Origin: JBGQOG01 sp052113705
Lineage (GTDB): Bacteria > Pseudomonadota > Alphaproteobacteria > Rhodobacterales > Rhodobacteraceae
Reading direction: 5' to 3'
DNA length: 64,000 bases
Assembly: GCF_052113705.1 (NCBI RefSeq)
Contig: NZ_JBGQOG010000007.1
Span: 141,560-205,559, forward strand
This document shows positions 63,433 through 64,000 of this stretch, piece by piece; positions within the stretch are counted from its first letter, which is position 1, and every line of letters begins with the position of its first letter. The position numbers and the translations under genes are program-made. The notes beneath the pieces are model-generated. The model had not been told where the DNA came from, did no database searches, and was given only the letters and a program-made list of their open reading frames with translations.

Positions 63433-63503
63433 CTGAGGCTCCTCCTCCTCCCTGAGCCTCAGAAATTGGCGGCACCCTCCTCCTCCTCCCTGAGGGTGCC
63501 GCC
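63433..63503 (+). ncRNA. CcsR/cuckoo-like sRNA unit 1
   Basis: Hairpin 1 is CTGAGGCT/AGCCTCAG with a 14-nt loop CCTCCTCCTCCCTG (63433-63462). Hairpin 2 is GGCGGCACCCT/AGGGTGCCGCC with the same loop (63468-63503). It begins 9 nt after the ccaF1-like stop and is expected to be cut from the shared transcript by RNase E. Confidence 0.87.
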
Positions 63504-63538
63504 ACCAGAAACCGGATCGTAAGATCCACGTTATACGA

Positions 63539-63607
63539 TGGTCCCACCTCCTCCCTGGGGTCACGTAGCTCGGCGGCGCTCTCCTCCTCCTCCCTGAGGG
63601 CGCCGCC
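63539..63607 (+). ncRNA. CcsR/cuckoo-like sRNA unit 2
   Basis: Hairpin 1 is TGGTCCC/GGGGTCA with two G-U pairs and loop ACCTCCTCCCT (63539-63563); it is the weakest stem in the array. Hairpin 2 is GGCGGCGCTCT/AGGGCGCCGCC (63572-63607). Confidence 0.85.
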
Positions 63608-63645
63608 ACAGAATTCGGGCCGAAACGCCCAAACAAGACGCGAAA

Positions 63646-63713
63646 GGCCCCTCCTCCTCCCTGGGCCGATCGTCATAGGCGGTGCCTTCCTCCTCCTCCC
63701 TGAGGGCACCGCC
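63646..63713 (+). ncRNA. CcsR/cuckoo-like sRNA unit 3
   Basis: Hairpin 1 is GGCCC/GGGCC around CTCCTCCTCCCT (63646-63667). Hairpin 2 is GGCGGTGCCTT/AGGGCACCGCC (63678-63713). The first hairpin is identical to that of unit 5. Confidence 0.87.
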
Positions 63714-63748
63714 GAACCCACACCGGGCTGAACGCCCAAGCCATGCGA

Positions 63749-63817
63749 AGGCCTCCTCCTCCTCCCTGAGGTCTCGTATTCGGCGGTACTCTCCTCCTCC
63801 TCCCTGAGGGTACCGCC
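63749..63817 (+). ncRNA. CcsR/cuckoo-like sRNA unit 4
   Basis: Hairpin 1 is AGGCCTC/GAGGTCT (63749-63774). Hairpin 2 is GGCGGTACTCT/AGGGTACCGCC (63782-63817). The segment is identical to the visible part of unit 6. Confidence 0.87.
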
Positions 63818-63857
63818 ACCCCATTCCGGGCCCCGATGGCCCAAACGAGACGCGAAA

Positions 63858-63925
63858 GGCCCCTCCTCCTCCCTGGGCCGATCGTCATAGGTGCTGCTCT
63901 CCTCCTCCTCCCTGAGGGCAGCACC
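63858..63925 (+). ncRNA. CcsR/cuckoo-like sRNA unit 5
   Basis: Hairpin 1 is GGCCC/GGGCC (63858-63879), as in unit 3. Hairpin 2 is GGTGCTGCTCT/AGGGCAGCACC (63890-63925), a stem with paired changes relative to the other units. Confidence 0.87.
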
Positions 63926-63960
63926 GAACCCACACCGGGCTGAACGCCCAAGCCATGCGA

Positions 63961-64000
63961 AGGCCTCCTCCTCCTCCCTGAGGTCTCGTATTCGGCGGTA
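63961..64000 (+). ncRNA. CcsR/cuckoo-like sRNA unit 6, cut by the window end
   Basis: Hairpin 1 is AGGCCTC/GAGGTCT (63961-63986). The left arm GGCGGTA of hairpin 2 begins at 63994 and leaves the window. What is visible equals unit 4. Confidence 0.8.

Larger units (their letters stand above)
63433..64000 (+). repeat. Tandem array of CcsR/cuckoo sRNA units, continues past the window
   Basis: Six units with a period of about 106 bp, each two hairpins with loops holding CCTCCTCCC (10 complete loops plus one with ACCTCCTCCCT). Units are separated by 35-40 nt spacers that each contain a small 4-5 bp hairpin. Unit starts are 63433, 63539, 63646, 63749, 63858 and 63961. The segments from 63646 and from 63858 repeat each other at 212 bp. 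The last unit is cut by the window end. Confidence 0.9.

Noticed and set aside
63041..63951. Minus-strand frames rich in GGGG, EEE and RRR (up to 267 codons)
   Set aside because: They are the reverse reading of the repeated CCTCCTCC loops and hairpin stems. They have no ribosome-binding sites and no protein-like composition.
63425..64000. CRISPR array
   Set aside because: The regular period (~106 bp) is caused by two-hairpin units with covarying stems. There are no unique spacers of constant size between identical short repeats, and no cas gene.

Overview
The window is high-G+C DNA from an alphaproteobacterium of the family Rhodobacteraceae (Rhodobacter-like). The evidence is a complete alphaproteobacterial division and cell-wall (dcw) cluster with a DUF2484 gene between murC and murB, an FtsQ with a very long N-terminal cytoplasmic region, an aerobic-type cobaltochelatase pair cobS/cobT, and a DUF1127 gene followed by hairpin sRNAs whose loops carry CCUCCUCCC. 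No rRNA, tRNA, transposase, phage gene or cas gene is visible.

Layout. 1-5523: a membrane protein running off the left edge, then two LysR-regulator pairs, one divergent from a PuuB-like amine oxidase and one from a YfeH-like SBF transporter. 5828-10605: a DEDDh exonuclease with a BRCT-like tail, a soluble chemotaxis receptor with three PAS domains, and a DUF3422 membrane protein. 10746-17602: pntAB transhydrogenase with its terminator, a class-I glutamine amidotransferase-like hydrolase, malate synthase G and a 60-residue membrane protein. 17736-24358: aminopeptidase N, a lipoprotein lytic transglycosylase, gatB, a DUF4177 protein and a J-domain protein. 24546-31584: a DUF808 protein, then a translationally coupled operon cobS - racemase-like gene - cobT - aminopeptidase P, then a DUF427 protein. 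31889-36562: a possible short leader ORF, an FAD-linked D-lactate-type dehydrogenase, a SnoaL-like protein, and an OYE-family demethylase-like flavoprotein divergent from its TetR regulator.

36592-60944 is one long minus-strand block. In transcription order it reads mraZ-rsmH-ftsL-ftsI-murE-murF-mraY-murD, a 546-bp gap, ftsW-murG-murC-DUF2484-murB-ddl-ftsQ-ftsA-ftsZ, then lpxC, bamD and recN. Most junctions overlap by 1-4 nt, so translation is coupled. The block carries the cytoplasmic and lipid steps of peptidoglycan precursor synthesis, the divisome and its septal transpeptidase, followed by lipid A and outer-membrane assembly functions. About 900 bp lie upstream of mraZ, with three groups of TGGGA repeats phased at 10 bp that look like MraZ operators.

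61842-64000: an Mrp/ApbC iron-sulfur carrier, then a DUF1127 gene (CcaF1-like) followed immediately by a tandem array of at least six two-hairpin sRNAs of the CcsR/'cuckoo' family. The array continues past the right edge. It is the most unusual feature: every loop displays an anti-Shine-Dalgarno-like C/U stretch, stems covary between copies, and a 212-bp block holding two units has been duplicated recently. The four-copy Rhodobacter sphaeroides locus is the known parallel.
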